Assembly (NCBI GenBank): GCA_030615765.1
Contig: JAUWYP010000002.1
Location: 1-64,000 of the forward strand
Reading direction: 5' to 3'
Source of the DNA: Dehalococcoidia bacterium
GTDB taxonomy: Bacteria > Chloroflexota > Dehalococcoidia > SM23-28-2
Length of the DNA stretch: 64,000 bases
Each line of letters starts with the position of its first letter. Positions within the stretch are counted from its first letter, which is position 1. Positions 19,095 to 28,192 of this stretch are shown here, one piece after another. A program made the translations under genes and the position numbers. Below the pieces are notes generated by a model, which saw only the letters and a program-made list of their open reading frames with translations, did no database searches and was not told the DNA's origin.

Positions 19095-22000
19095 GCAGTC
19101 AAGAATCCCCTTCTCCCGTGCTGGCGCCCTCGGCCAGCCCATTCGAGCGCCTGGGCTCCCTGCGCCTGAGGCTGGACTGGGAGCTGGCCCTCTATGTCCT
19201 GTTCATTGCAGTTGGCGCAGCCCTCCGCTTCTGGGACCTGGGAGCGCGCGCCTTCCACCACGACGAGAGCCTGCACGCCCAGTATGCCTGGTACCTGTTC
19301 CGCGACGGCACGTACGATCATAACCCGATGATGCACGGCCCCTTCCAGTTCTTCGGCACCGCCTTCAACTTCCTCCTGTTCGGAGTAAGCGACTATACGG
19401 CCCGCATTCTGCCTGCCTTCGCAGGCACCGCCCTCATCGGCCTGCCCTTCTTCCTACGGCGCCACTTGGGCCGCTCGGGGGCGCTGATCGCTGCCGGGCT
19501 CATCGCCTTTTCTCCCACCCTCCTCTACTTCAGCCGCTTCGCCCGCAATGATATCTACATTGGCCTGTGGACCCTGGGGCTGGTGGTCTGCCTCTGGCGC
19601 TACATCGAGGAAGGCCGCCACCGCTACCTGTACATCGCCGCCGGGCTTCTGGCGCTCAGCTTCGCCACCAAAGAGGCCACCTTCCTGAACGCAGCCATCT
19701 TCATCGGCTTCCTCGACCTGTGGATAGCCCAGACGCTGGCCAACCGGATCAGGGAGCGCGAGAACCTCGATCCACTGGTCACTTCCTTCGTGTTCCTGGC
19801 CTTCGTGCCCTGTGCCTGGGCCATCGCCGCTCTCTGGCCTTTCATGACGGAGAAGACACGCTGGCGCATCGGGCTGGGGGAGAGACCCCGCGCTGCCGAC
19901 TTCCTGCTCATCCTGGGCACGCTAACCCTGCCCCAGTTCGCCGCGGCCATCCAGGTGCCGCTGGAAGCCCTCGGCATGCAGGCGGCCGACTGGTCTCGCC
20001 ACCTGTTCACCCTCAACCTGGGCCCGCTCAGCGGGGCTGAGAAGGTCACCCGCGAAGAGCTCACCGGCTTCCTCACCGTCTCCATTCTCGTGGTGTCCAC
20101 GGCCTTCATCGGCCTACGCTGGAACTGGCGCTCCTGGCTCATCGTGGGAGCCATCTTCTACGCCGTCTTCGGCCTGTTGTACTCCACCTTCCTCACCAAC
20201 CCGGACGGCTTTGGCTCCGGCATATGGAACTCCCTGGACTACTGGCTGGAGCAGCAGGGAGAGCGCCGCGGCGGTCAGCCCTTCTTCTACTACCTGGTGC
20301 TGCTACCCGCCTACGAGTTCCTGCCCCTGCTCTTCGCCTTCGCGACCGCGGCGGTGGCCCTGGCCAAGGCTGCCTTCGGCCCCGACACGCCCGACGGCCA
20401 CTTAGCCCGCATTCTATTCTTTGTGGCCGGCTTCCTAGCTATTCTGGCCCTGACCGCCAGCGCCGCCGGGAACTCAACGGTCGGCATGGTGCTGGGGCTA
20501 GTCGCCCTGGCCCTGCTGGTCTTCAGCCTGCGGGTCAACCCCTTCCTCCGCTTCCTGACCTTCTGGATGATAATGAGCCTCTTCGCCTACTCGATGGCCG
20601 GCGAGAAGATGCCCTGGCTCAACGTGCACCTGGCCCTGCCGGTGGTCATCCTGGCCGCCTACACCCTGGGCCAGGTCTGGAAGCTAGCCCAGACGGGAGA
20701 GTGGCGCTTCCGCCTGCCCAGCTACACCTGGCCTTTGCTGGCGGCCGCCGTGGGAGCGGGAGCGGTGGCCTTCGGTGTATTCGGCCCCAGCGGCGGCCTG
20801 GTAACTCGCATCCTGGTCGGCTTGGCAGCGGCCCTGGCCATCGCCGCCTTGACCAGCACCCTGCGGGGGCGAGCGATGGCGTTGGTGCCGCTGGCAGCGC
20901 TGATTGGCGTCCTCCTGCTGTTCAGTGGTCGGGCGGCCTGGATGGCCAGCTTCCAGGAAGGCGACGGCGCCGACGCCCGCGAGATGCTGGTCTACACCCA
21001 GACGACGCCCGACATCCCCAAGATCCTGGACCAGATCGAGCAGGTAGCGGAGGAGACCGGCCTGGGCAAAGACCTGCCCATAGTCGTGGACAGCCGCGAC
21101 GCCTTCTCCTGGCCCTGGGTCTGGTACCTGCGCAACTATCACAGCGACTCCTATCCCAATCTGGAGGGCGGCCAAGAACCGCCCGCCAACGCGATCCTCC
21201 TGGTCAACATCAGCAACGACGCCGACATGCAGCCCCACCTGGACGGCTACGGGCCGGGGCAACCCTACTCCCACCGCTGGTGGTTCCCCGAGACCTATCG
21301 GGGCCTCGAGCTCGAGGACGGGAAGCGGAAGAACCTGCTAACTATCTTCGCCGACTTTGTGGCAAGCCTGGGCGATGACGATACGTGGGACACTTGGTGG
21401 CGCTACTTCCGTGACCACGAGCCGCCGCAGCCCACGGGCTCGGCGAACGCGGTGGCCTATTTCCCCGAGGAGTTCGCGCCCGCGGACATCGTCGACGGGC
21501 AGGAACCGCTCGAGGCACCCAAGGCCGATAGCGAGGGCAGGTTCACCCTGGGCGAGCGCGGCACCGGCCCCGGTCGATTCATCAAGCCGGTCGGCCTGGC
21601 CGTGGACGGAGAGGGCAACCTCTATGTCGCCGATAGCGGCAACCATCGCATCCAGAAGTTCGACAGCGAGGGCGAATTCATAGCCGAGGTCGGTTCTCTG
21701 GGAGACGACGAGGGCGAGTTCAACGAGCCCTGGGGCGTGGCGGTGGACACTGAGGGTAACCTGTACGTGGCCGACACCTGGAACAACCGCATCCAGAAGT
21801 TCGACCGCGACCTCAACTTCCTGACCCAGTGGGGTCAGCCAGCCTCTGACCTCCTCAACCCCAAACCGTACGATTTCTGGGGCCCGCGGGACGTGGCGAC
21901 CGATGCCGAGGGCAACGTCTGGGTGGCCGACACCGGCAACGGCCGCGTCCTCAAGTTCGCCGGCGACGGCACCTTCCTGGCAAGCCTGGGCGAGCCCGGT

Positions 22001-22402
22001 TCGGAGACGAGGCAGCTCCGCGAGCCCGTCGGCATCGAGATCGCCCCCAACGGCGACATCCTCGTGGCCGATGCCTGGAATAGTCGCATCCAGCAGTTCG
22101 ACAGCCAGTTCAATCCAGTGGCCCAGTTCCCCATGCCGGGCTGGATCCCGGATGACCCGTCCACCAAGCCCTATCTGGTCCTGGCACCCGATGGCAGCAT
22201 CATCGCCAGCGAGACTTCCCGCCATCGCCTCCTGCGCATCGGCGCCGACGGCAGCATCCTATCCATCCTGGAGGGCCTGGAGGAGACGGCTCTGGTCAGC
22301 CCCACCAGCCTGGCCCTCGACGACCGAGGCTTCCTCTACATCTCCAGCAGCGGCGCCAATCAGATCCGCCGCGTCCTCCTGACCGATATGCCTGTGTCCT
22401 GA
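19091..22402 (+). CDS. TIGR03663-like (Agl23-associated) GT-C membrane protein fused to an NHL beta-propeller
   Basis: FHHDESLHAQYAWYLFRDGTYDHNPMMHGPFQFF; C-terminal repeated NLYVADSGNHRIQKF units; ATGA overlap with the upstream gene. Confidence 0.85.
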   Translation: MSSQESPSPVLAPSASPFERLGSLRLRLDWELALYVLFIAVGAALRFWDLGARAFHHDESLHAQYAWYLFRDGTYDHNPMMHGPFQFFGTAFNFLLFGVSDYTARILPAFAGTALIGLPFFLRRHLGRSGALIAAGLIAFSPTLLYFSRFARNDIYIGLWTLGLVVCLWRYIEEGRHRYLYIAAGLLALSFATKEATFLNAAIFIGFLDLWIAQTLANRIRERENLDPLVTSFVFLAFVPCAWAIAALWPFMTEKTRWRIGLGERPRAADFLLILGTLTLPQFAAAIQVPLEALGMQAADWSRHLFTLNLGPLSGAEKVTREELTGFLTVSILVVSTAFIGLRWNWRSWLIVGAIFYAVFGLLYSTFLTNPDGFGSGIWNSLDYWLEQQGERRGGQPFFYYLVLLPAYEFLPLLFAFATAAVALAKAAFGPDTPDGHLARILFFVAGFLAILALTASAAGNSTVGMVLGLVALALLVFSLRVNPFLRFLTFWMIMSLFAYSMAGEKMPWLNVHLALPVVILAAYTLGQVWKLAQTGEWRFRLPSYTWPLLAAAVGAGAVAFGVFGPSGGLVTRILVGLAAALAIAALTSTLRGRAMALVPLAALIGVLLLFSGRAAWMASFQEGDGADAREMLVYTQTTPDIPKILDQIEQVAEETGLGKDLPIVVDSRDAFSWPWVWYLRNYHSDSYPNLEGGQEPPANAILLVNISNDADMQPHLDGYGPGQPYSHRWWFPETYRGLELEDGKRKNLLTIFADFVASLGDDDTWDTWWRYFRDHEPPQPTGSANAVAYFPEEFAPADIVDGQEPLEAPKADSEGRFTLGERGTGPGRFIKPVGLAVDGEGNLYVADSGNHRIQKFDSEGEFIAEVGSLGDDEGEFNEPWGVAVDTEGNLYVADTWNNRIQKFDRDLNFLTQWGQPASDLLNPKPYDFWGPRDVATDAEGNVWVADTGNGRVLKFAGDGTFLASLGEPGSETRQLREPVGIEIAPNGDILVADAWNSRIQQFDSQFNPVAQFPMPGWIPDDPSTKPYLVLAPDGSIIASETSRHRLLRIGADGSILSILEGLEETALVSPTSLALDDRGFLYISSSGANQIRRVLLTDMPVS

Positions 22403-22422
22403 CCCTCGCCCCTCCCTGCGAC

Positions 22423-22600
22423 CGTGACTGCTTCATTCTTGGTGGGTAGCGGTTTTCGGACCATCCCGCGGGTTTCCGCCGAAGGCGGATCCGCCTCTGG
22501 CGGAGAAACCCGCAGCTTCCCAGAATCGAAGATTTGGTGCTGCGGGATTTATCCCGCAGGGTTAGGGAGTTCACCCACCGGTGCTGAACCAGTTACCTAC
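22423..22600. repeat. Dispersed intergenic repeat, copy 2 (carries the 30-bp palindromic insert)
   Basis: Same order as 3566-3710, interrupted at 22475-22504. Confidence 0.8.
22475..22504. repeat. 30-bp double-palindrome element, intergenic copy
   Basis: TCCGCCGAAGGCGGATCCGCCTCTGGCGGA between GCGGGTT and GAAACCCGC. Confidence 0.85.
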
Positions 22601-22686
22601 GACGGCCCGCGTTGCTTGACCAACTGCCCCCACCCTATAATGATGCGTGCCCTCTCCAGGCGGGAGGAAAAGGCGGGCCAAACATC

Positions 22687-23712
22687 TTGCTGCGCAACCG
22701 TCAGCTTTGGATTGGCATACTGGGGACGGCCCTCTTCCTGGGTTTGTTCTTCTGGCGTACCGATCTGGGCGACATGGCCGACAAGCTGACCGAGGCTAAC
22801 TACTGGTGGTTCGCTCCCGCCATCGCCGTCTGGTTCCTCTCGGCCTGGTTCCGCTCCTTGCGCTGGCACTACCTGCTGCGCCCCATCGGCAATCTCTCCA
22901 CCCGGACCCTCTACCCCGTCGTGATCATCGGCTACATGGCCAACAACCTCCTGCCGGCGCGGACCGGGGAGCTGGTGCGGGCCTACATCATGGACAAGAG
23001 GCACGGTCTGAGCATCATGGCCACCCTGGGCACGATTGCGGTGGAGCGCCTGTTCGACGGGCTGGTGCTGGTCGTCTTCTTGATAGCCGTGGGGGCCTTC
23101 GTGGGCCTCAGCCAGGAGCTGGGCATCCTGGCCGCCGCCATGTCCGCCACCTTCGTCGCCGTTCTGGCCCTCTTCCTGTTCGCCGCCTCCTCCCAGGAGC
23201 GAACCGAACGCTGGCTGGCAAGGCTTCTGCGTTTCCTGCCGGCGCGAGCCCAGGAGAAGGGCAGTAAGTGGGCTGGCTCGTTCGTAGCGGGGCTAGGCGC
23301 CTTGCAGAGCCCCTGGCACATCGCCGCCGTGCTGATCACCTCGGTGGTGGCCTGGGCCCTGGAGGCCACCATGTACTTCATGGTGGGCGTCTCCTTCGAC
23401 CTGGGCGAGGCCTTCCCCATCTTCATGATGGTGGCGGCTGCCGCCAACCTGGCGATAACCCTTCCTTCCACCTCGGGCGGCATCGGGCCCTTCGAGTTCT
23501 TCGCCAAGGAGACGCTGGACTTCGTCGGGGTGAGCCGGGGGACGGCCGGTGCCTACGCCGTTGCCCTGCACGCCCTGCTCCTGCTGCCGGTGGTGGCGGC
23601 CGGCCTTGTCTTCCTGTGGGTCATCAACCTCTCGCTGGGCGAGGCCCTGCGCCGTCCGGCCCAGCCCAAGCTGGCCCCCGACGCGGGCCTGGAAGGGGAG
23701 GGTAGCGAATGA
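22687..23712 (+). CDS. Lysylphosphatidylglycerol synthase TM region/flippase-like protein
   Basis: GYMANNLLPARTGELVRAYIM, GTIAVERLFDGLVLVVF, SGGIGPFEFF motifs; start uncertain (TTG 22687 or upstream). Confidence 0.8.
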   Translation: MLRNRQLWIGILGTALFLGLFFWRTDLGDMADKLTEANYWWFAPAIAVWFLSAWFRSLRWHYLLRPIGNLSTRTLYPVVIIGYMANNLLPARTGELVRAYIMDKRHGLSIMATLGTIAVERLFDGLVLVVFLIAVGAFVGLSQELGILAAAMSATFVAVLALFLFAASSQERTERWLARLLRFLPARAQEKGSKWAGSFVAGLGALQSPWHIAAVLITSVVAWALEATMYFMVGVSFDLGEAFPIFMMVAAAANLAITLPSTSGGIGPFEFFAKETLDFVGVSRGTAGAYAVALHALLLLPVVAAGLVFLWVINLSLGEALRRPAQPKLAPDAGLEGEGSE

Positions 23713-25025
23713 AGGTGGGGATCATCGGCGGGGGACTGACCGGCCTGACCGCCGCCTATCGACTCTGCCAGCGAGGCTTCCAGGTCCACCTGCTGGAAGG
23801 AGGGCCCAACCTGGGAGGCCTGGTGGGCACGTTCGAGATCGGCGGCGGCCGCATCGAGCAGTTCTATCACCACATCTTCTCCAACGATACCGCCATCATG
23901 GCCCTGCTCGACGAGCTGGGCCTGGCCGACCGCCTGCTCTGGCGGCAATCGAAGGTAGGCATCTTCTACGATGGCCGAGTGTACGACTTCGTCACCCCCC
24001 TCGACCTGCTGCGCTTCACCCCCATCTCCCTCGTGAACCGTCTGCGATTGGGGCTGGTGGGCCTCTGGCTGCGACGGCAGAAGAACTGGCAGCCCTACGA
24101 GGCCATCACCGCCAAGGAATGGATCATCAAGCACGCCGGCCAGCGCAACTACGACGTCGTCTGGGGGCCGCTGTTGCGGGGCAAGTTCGGCCAGCGGGCG
24201 GACGATGTCAGCATGGCCTGGTTCTGGAGCAAGATCCACCTGCGCTTCGCCTCCCGCAAGGGAGGGGCCGGCCAGAAGGAGCAACTGGGCTATCTGCTGG
24301 GCAGCTTCGGCCTGCTGGTCGGCACCCTGGCCGAGCGCATCCGCCAGATGGGAGGCGTGGTGGAGACGGGACGGCCGGTGCAGCGGATGCTCGTGGAGGA
24401 TGGGCGGGCCGTCGCTCTGGAGGCGGGTGGAGAGAAAGGGGAAAGAATACCCTGCGACGCCGTCCTCGCCACCGTCCCCAACCAGAGCTTCCTCGACCTG
24501 GTGCCGGAGCTCCCCGAGGACTACGCGACCAAGCTGGGGACTGTGCAGCATCAATGGGCTCTCTGCCTGGTGCTGGCCCTCAAGCAGTCGCTATCGCCTA
24601 TCTACTGGATGAACATCAGCGACCGCTCCATCCCCTTCCTAGCCCTCATCGAGCACACCAACTTCATCGAGCGCTCCCACTACGACGGCCTGCACGTGGC
24701 CTATCTCTCGAACTACCTGGAGGAAGCCTCGCCCCTGCTCCAGATGGGGGTCGATGAGCTGTGCGAGCTCTACTTCCCCCACCTGCAGCGCATCAACCCG
24801 GCGTTTTCGCCAGACTGGGTGGTCGACCGCTGGCTCTTTCGAGGGCCCTTCGCCCAGCCGATCATCGCCACCCACTACTCGCGCTCCATGCCCGAGCATC
24901 GTACGCCTATCGAGGGGCTGTATCTGGCCAACATGAGCCAGATCTACCCCGAGGATCGCGGCCAGAACTACAGCATCCGCCTGGCGGAGAAGGTGGCAGC
25001 CATGCTCGCCGCCGACCTTGAATGA
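23709..25025 (+). CDS. NAD(P)/FAD-dependent oxidoreductase (amine oxidase/protoporphyrinogen oxidase-like)
   Basis: KVGIIGGGLTGLTAAYRLCQRGFQVHLLEGG Rossmann motif. Confidence 0.85.
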   Translation: MKVGIIGGGLTGLTAAYRLCQRGFQVHLLEGGPNLGGLVGTFEIGGGRIEQFYHHIFSNDTAIMALLDELGLADRLLWRQSKVGIFYDGRVYDFVTPLDLLRFTPISLVNRLRLGLVGLWLRRQKNWQPYEAITAKEWIIKHAGQRNYDVVWGPLLRGKFGQRADDVSMAWFWSKIHLRFASRKGGAGQKEQLGYLLGSFGLLVGTLAERIRQMGGVVETGRPVQRMLVEDGRAVALEAGGEKGERIPCDAVLATVPNQSFLDLVPELPEDYATKLGTVQHQWALCLVLALKQSLSPIYWMNISDRSIPFLALIEHTNFIERSHYDGLHVAYLSNYLEEASPLLQMGVDELCELYFPHLQRINPAFSPDWVVDRWLFRGPFAQPIIATHYSRSMPEHRTPIEGLYLANMSQIYPEDRGQNYSIRLAEKVAAMLAADLE

Positions 25026-25092
25026 GCGCGGGCAGCAGTCTATGATCGGTGAAGCAATCTGCAATCGTCCATAGGTTAGAAAGGCTTGCCCT

Positions 25093-25572
25093 TTGACCGA
25101 CACGACCAAGAGCCCGCCAGGGCTGGAGCAGCTCCTGGCCGACCTCAAGCCCGACAACGCTGACCTGCTAGCCACCTTTCATCGCATCCAAGACGCCTAC
25201 GGCTACGTGCCGCGCCAGGCCATGCCGCTCCTGGCCGAAAAGCTGCACACAACCCCCGCCATGATCTACGGCGCCATCACCTTCTACTCCGAGATCCGCC
25301 GGGAGCCGCCCGCCCGCACGATCATCTCCTGGTGCAGCGGGCCGGCCTGTCGCCTCAAGGGCTCGGAGAACATCCGGCGGGCGCTGGAGGCTGTGCTGGG
25401 CATCGGCCTGGGGGAGAGCACCGCCGACAAGGCCGTCGGCCTGCACCTGGTCCAGTGCGACGGCACCTGTGCGCTGGCGCCCTTGGTTCGCCTCAACGGG
25501 CGCCCCAAGGGTCCCCTGACCGTCAGCGAGGCTATCAAGCTGGCCCGCGAGCTGAAGGAAAAGGGAGGCTAG
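25093..25572 (+). CDS. nuoE: NuoE-like 2Fe-2S (thioredoxin-fold) subunit
   Basis: ATFHRIQDAYGYVPRQAM, SGPACRLKGSENI, VQCDGTCALAPLV. Confidence 0.85.
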   Translation: MTDTTKSPPGLEQLLADLKPDNADLLATFHRIQDAYGYVPRQAMPLLAEKLHTTPAMIYGAITFYSEIRREPPARTIISWCSGPACRLKGSENIRRALEAVLGIGLGESTADKAVGLHLVQCDGTCALAPLVRLNGRPKGPLTVSEAIKLARELKEKGG

Positions 25573-25574
25573 CC

Positions 25575-26015
25575 CTGACGCCCTACGAGATACGGCCCGC
25601 CAGCCCAGGGGACATGCCCTTCATCCACGAATGCGTCCGCCGCTTTCGTCTGGACAATGAGTCTCTGGATACCGAGCAATTCATGACCGTTCGGCAGGGC
25701 GGAGAGATCATTGCCTTCGGCCGGATCAAGCCCTACGGCGACGACGTGTACGAGCTGGGCTGCGTGGGCGTCGTCGAAGAGCAGCGCGGCCGGGGCCTGG
25801 GCCGACTGGTGGTGCAGGAGCTGATCGAGCGCTTCCCAACGGACGCCGTGTACGTCACCACCGACCTGACCGAGTATTTCGACAAGCTCGGCTTCACCCG
25901 AACGGACAGCCTGCCGCGCCCCCTGACCGAGAAGATCGAGAACGTTTGCGACAAGCTACGCTCCGGCGTGGTGGGCATGGTCTACCAGCGCCAGAGGAGC
26001 GGAATAGCGAGATGA
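25575..26015 (+). CDS. GNAT family N-acetyltransferase, apparent CTG start
   Basis: LTPYEIRPASPGDMPFIHECVRRF, VEEQRGRGLGRLVVQELI; no ATG/GTG/TTG near the N-terminus; GGGAGG-N6-CTG. Confidence 0.85.
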   Translation: MTPYEIRPASPGDMPFIHECVRRFRLDNESLDTEQFMTVRQGGEIIAFGRIKPYGDDVYELGCVGVVEEQRGRGLGRLVVQELIERFPTDAVYVTTDLTEYFDKLGFTRTDSLPRPLTEKIENVCDKLRSGVVGMVYQRQRSGIAR

Positions 26016-27928
26016 GAACCTACCGGGAGCTGCGCCAGCAGGCGAAGGAAGCCTGGCGAGCGGTGGAGAGCCCCTCGCGGCCGCGCATAGCGGTCGGCGT
26101 CACTACCTGCAGCCGGGCCGTCGGCGCCGACGAGACGCTGGAGGCCATCCGCCAGGAGGTGTCGCGCCGCGGCCTGGAGGTGGACGTGGCCGTCACTGGC
26201 TGCTGGGGCCTCTGCTACGCCGAGCCGATGGTGGAGGTCGCCAAGCCCAACGGCTCTCGCATCCTCTATCAGAAGGTGACCGCCGAGCGGGTGCCCCAGC
26301 TTGTCGAGGAGGCGCTGGCATCCACAGACGGCATCTGCCAGGAACTGGCCCTCGCTACACTTTCGTCCCAGCCCGTGGATGGCGTGCCGCCGCTGTCATC
26401 TCTCGACTTCATGGCCGTGCAAGAAGAGCGCTATCTCATGGCCAACTGCGGCGTTATCGAGCCCGAGAACATCGACCACTACATCGCCCGCAGCGGCTAC
26501 GAGGGCCTGACCAAAGCCCTGGGCATGTCCGACGAGGACGTCATGTGGGAGATCTCCGATGCCGGGCTGTGGGGACGGGGCGGTGCCGCCTTCTCCACCG
26601 GTCGCAAGTGGGAGTTCCTGCGAGACGCTAAGAGCAAGCCCAAGTACATGATCGGCAACGCCGACGAGGGCGACCCCGGCTCATTCGTCAACCGCACCCT
26701 CATGGAGAGCGACCCCCACTGCATCATCGAGGGGATGATCATCGGTGCCTACGCCACCGGCGCCAGCTACGGCTACATCTACATCCGCGATGAGTACCCC
26801 CTGTGTGTGGAGCGCATGGAGCTGGCCCTGCGTCAGGCGCGCGAGCGGGACCTCCTGGGCCAGAGCGTCCTGGGCAGCGGCTTCTCCTATGACATGGAGA
26901 TCGTGCGCGGGGCTGGCAGCTACGTCTGCGGCGAGGAGACAGGCCTCATCGCCTCCATCGAGGACGCTCGCGGCATGCCCAAGATCCGCCCACCCTTCCC
27001 CGCTCAGGCGGGCGTGTTTGGCAAGCCCACCAACGTCAACAACGTGGAGACCTATGCCAATGTGCCCCTCATTCTGCGCCGCGGGGCCACCTGGTACGCC
27101 TCGGTGGGCACTGAGAAGAACAAGGGCACCGCAATCTTCAGCCTCTCGGGGCACATCCGGCGGGCGGGAGTGCTGGAGGTGCCCTTCGGCACGCCGCTGC
27201 GGCGGCTGGTCTACGAGGCCGGCGGCGGCCCACCCGAGGGGCGCTCCCTCAAGGCCATCCAGCCGGGCGGGCCCTTGGGAGGCGTCCTCCATCCCAGGGA
27301 CGTGGACCTGCCGCTGGAGCCCGAGCCCTTCCGGGAGAAGGGCGCACTCCTGGGCAGCGGCGGTCTTGTCATCGTCGACGACTCCGCCTGCATCGTCGAT
27401 ATGTGCCTGTACTTCGAGTGGTTCGCCGAGGACGAGTCCTGCGGGCGCTGCAGCACCTGCCGCGGCGGCACCCAGCGGATGGTGGAGATCCTGCGGCGCA
27501 TCGCCGATGGCGGCGGCCGCCCCTCGGACATCGGCCTCCTGCGCCTCCTGGCCGACGCCATGCGCTACGCCAACTGCGCCCACGGCCAGGCCGCGCCCAC
27601 CGCCGTGATGAACACCATCGAGGCCTTCCTGGACGAGTACCAGGAGCACATCGAGAGGAAGCGCTGCCCGGCGAAGGTCTGCCGCGGCCTCATCCGCTAC
27701 GAGATCGCGGGCAAGAGCCCCAGCCTGCCCGAGGCGGCGGCCATCTGCCCCACGGCGGCCATCGTTCAGCGAGACGCCGCCGCAGGCGAGTCCGCCTCTG
27801 GCGGAGCGCGCTACGCCATCGACCAGGGGCTGTGCATCAAGTGCGACGCCTGCCGCGAGCTGGCGCCGGCGGCGGTGCGGGTGGTGGATGCCTTCCAGCG
27901 CGACGCCGCCGGCAGCCAGTCGATCTGA
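26012..27928 (+). CDS. nuoF: NuoF-like NADH-binding flavoprotein subunit with N-terminal thioredoxin-fold and C-terminal ferredoxin domains
   Basis: GRGGAAFSTGRKWEF, NADEGDPGSFVNRTLME, ESCGRCSTCRGGTQRM; ATGA overlap with the GNAT gene. Confidence 0.9.
   Translation: MRTYRELRQQAKEAWRAVESPSRPRIAVGVTTCSRAVGADETLEAIRQEVSRRGLEVDVAVTGCWGLCYAEPMVEVAKPNGSRILYQKVTAERVPQLVEEALASTDGICQELALATLSSQPVDGVPPLSSLDFMAVQEERYLMANCGVIEPENIDHYIARSGYEGLTKALGMSDEDVMWEISDAGLWGRGGAAFSTGRKWEFLRDAKSKPKYMIGNADEGDPGSFVNRTLMESDPHCIIEGMIIGAYATGASYGYIYIRDEYPLCVERMELALRQARERDLLGQSVLGSGFSYDMEIVRGAGSYVCGEETGLIASIEDARGMPKIRPPFPAQAGVFGKPTNVNNVETYANVPLILRRGATWYASVGTEKNKGTAIFSLSGHIRRAGVLEVPFGTPLRRLVYEAGGGPPEGRSLKAIQPGGPLGGVLHPRDVDLPLEPEPFREKGALLGSGGLVIVDDSACIVDMCLYFEWFAEDESCGRCSTCRGGTQRMVEILRRIADGGGRPSDIGLLRLLADAMRYANCAHGQAAPTAVMNTIEAFLDEYQEHIERKRCPAKVCRGLIRYEIAGKSPSLPEAAAICPTAAIVQRDAAAGESASGGARYAIDQGLCIKCDACRELAPAAVRVVDAFQRDAAGSQSI
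27776..27805. repeat. 30-bp double-palindrome element, degenerate copy inside nuoF
   Basis: GCCGCCGCAGGCGAGTCCGCCTCTGGCGGA; right half identical to the other copies; encodes AAAGESASGG. Confidence 0.7.
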
Positions 27929-28063
27929 GTCCCTAACCCCTCGTCAGACAAGCCCCCTTCTGCTCCACCCCTGTCCATCACGCGACGTGCTGGTGCGGTG
28001 CGCCCCCTTCGTCCCTAACAACGCTCCCTCCGAAAAAAGCGACAAAATACCCACCCTACACGC

Positions 28064-28091
28064 TTGACATTTTCCGAAAGTTGACTATAAT
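28064..28091 (+). promoter_or_regulatory. Strong sigma70-type promoter
   Basis: TTGACA (28064-28069), 16 nt, TATAAT (28086-28091). Confidence 0.75.
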
Positions 28092-28097
28092 GCAGGG

Positions 28098-28192
28098 CAC
28101 CAAGGGGGGGGTGCGGCATAGTGGCGCGTTTGTGCTTTCGTTTGGTTTGCGACGCCGGGCCTACCGCGTGCAGGTGGGGCCCGGCGTTTTGC
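28098..28192 (+). ncRNA. Candidate small structured RNA or attenuated leader
   Basis: Consensus promoter, GCACC/GGTGC hairpin, then CGCCGGGCC...GGCCCGGCG-TTTT at 28153-28190. Confidence 0.45.
28153..28190 (+). terminator. Intrinsic terminator-like hairpin
   Basis: CGCCGGGCC(28153-28161)/GGCCCGGCG(28178-28186) followed by TTTT. Confidence 0.55.

Noticed and set aside
22615-22640. TTGACC...TATAAT as a promoter of the 22687 gene
   Set aside because: Spacer is only about 14 nt; the TATAAT alone may be real but is not strong enough to list.
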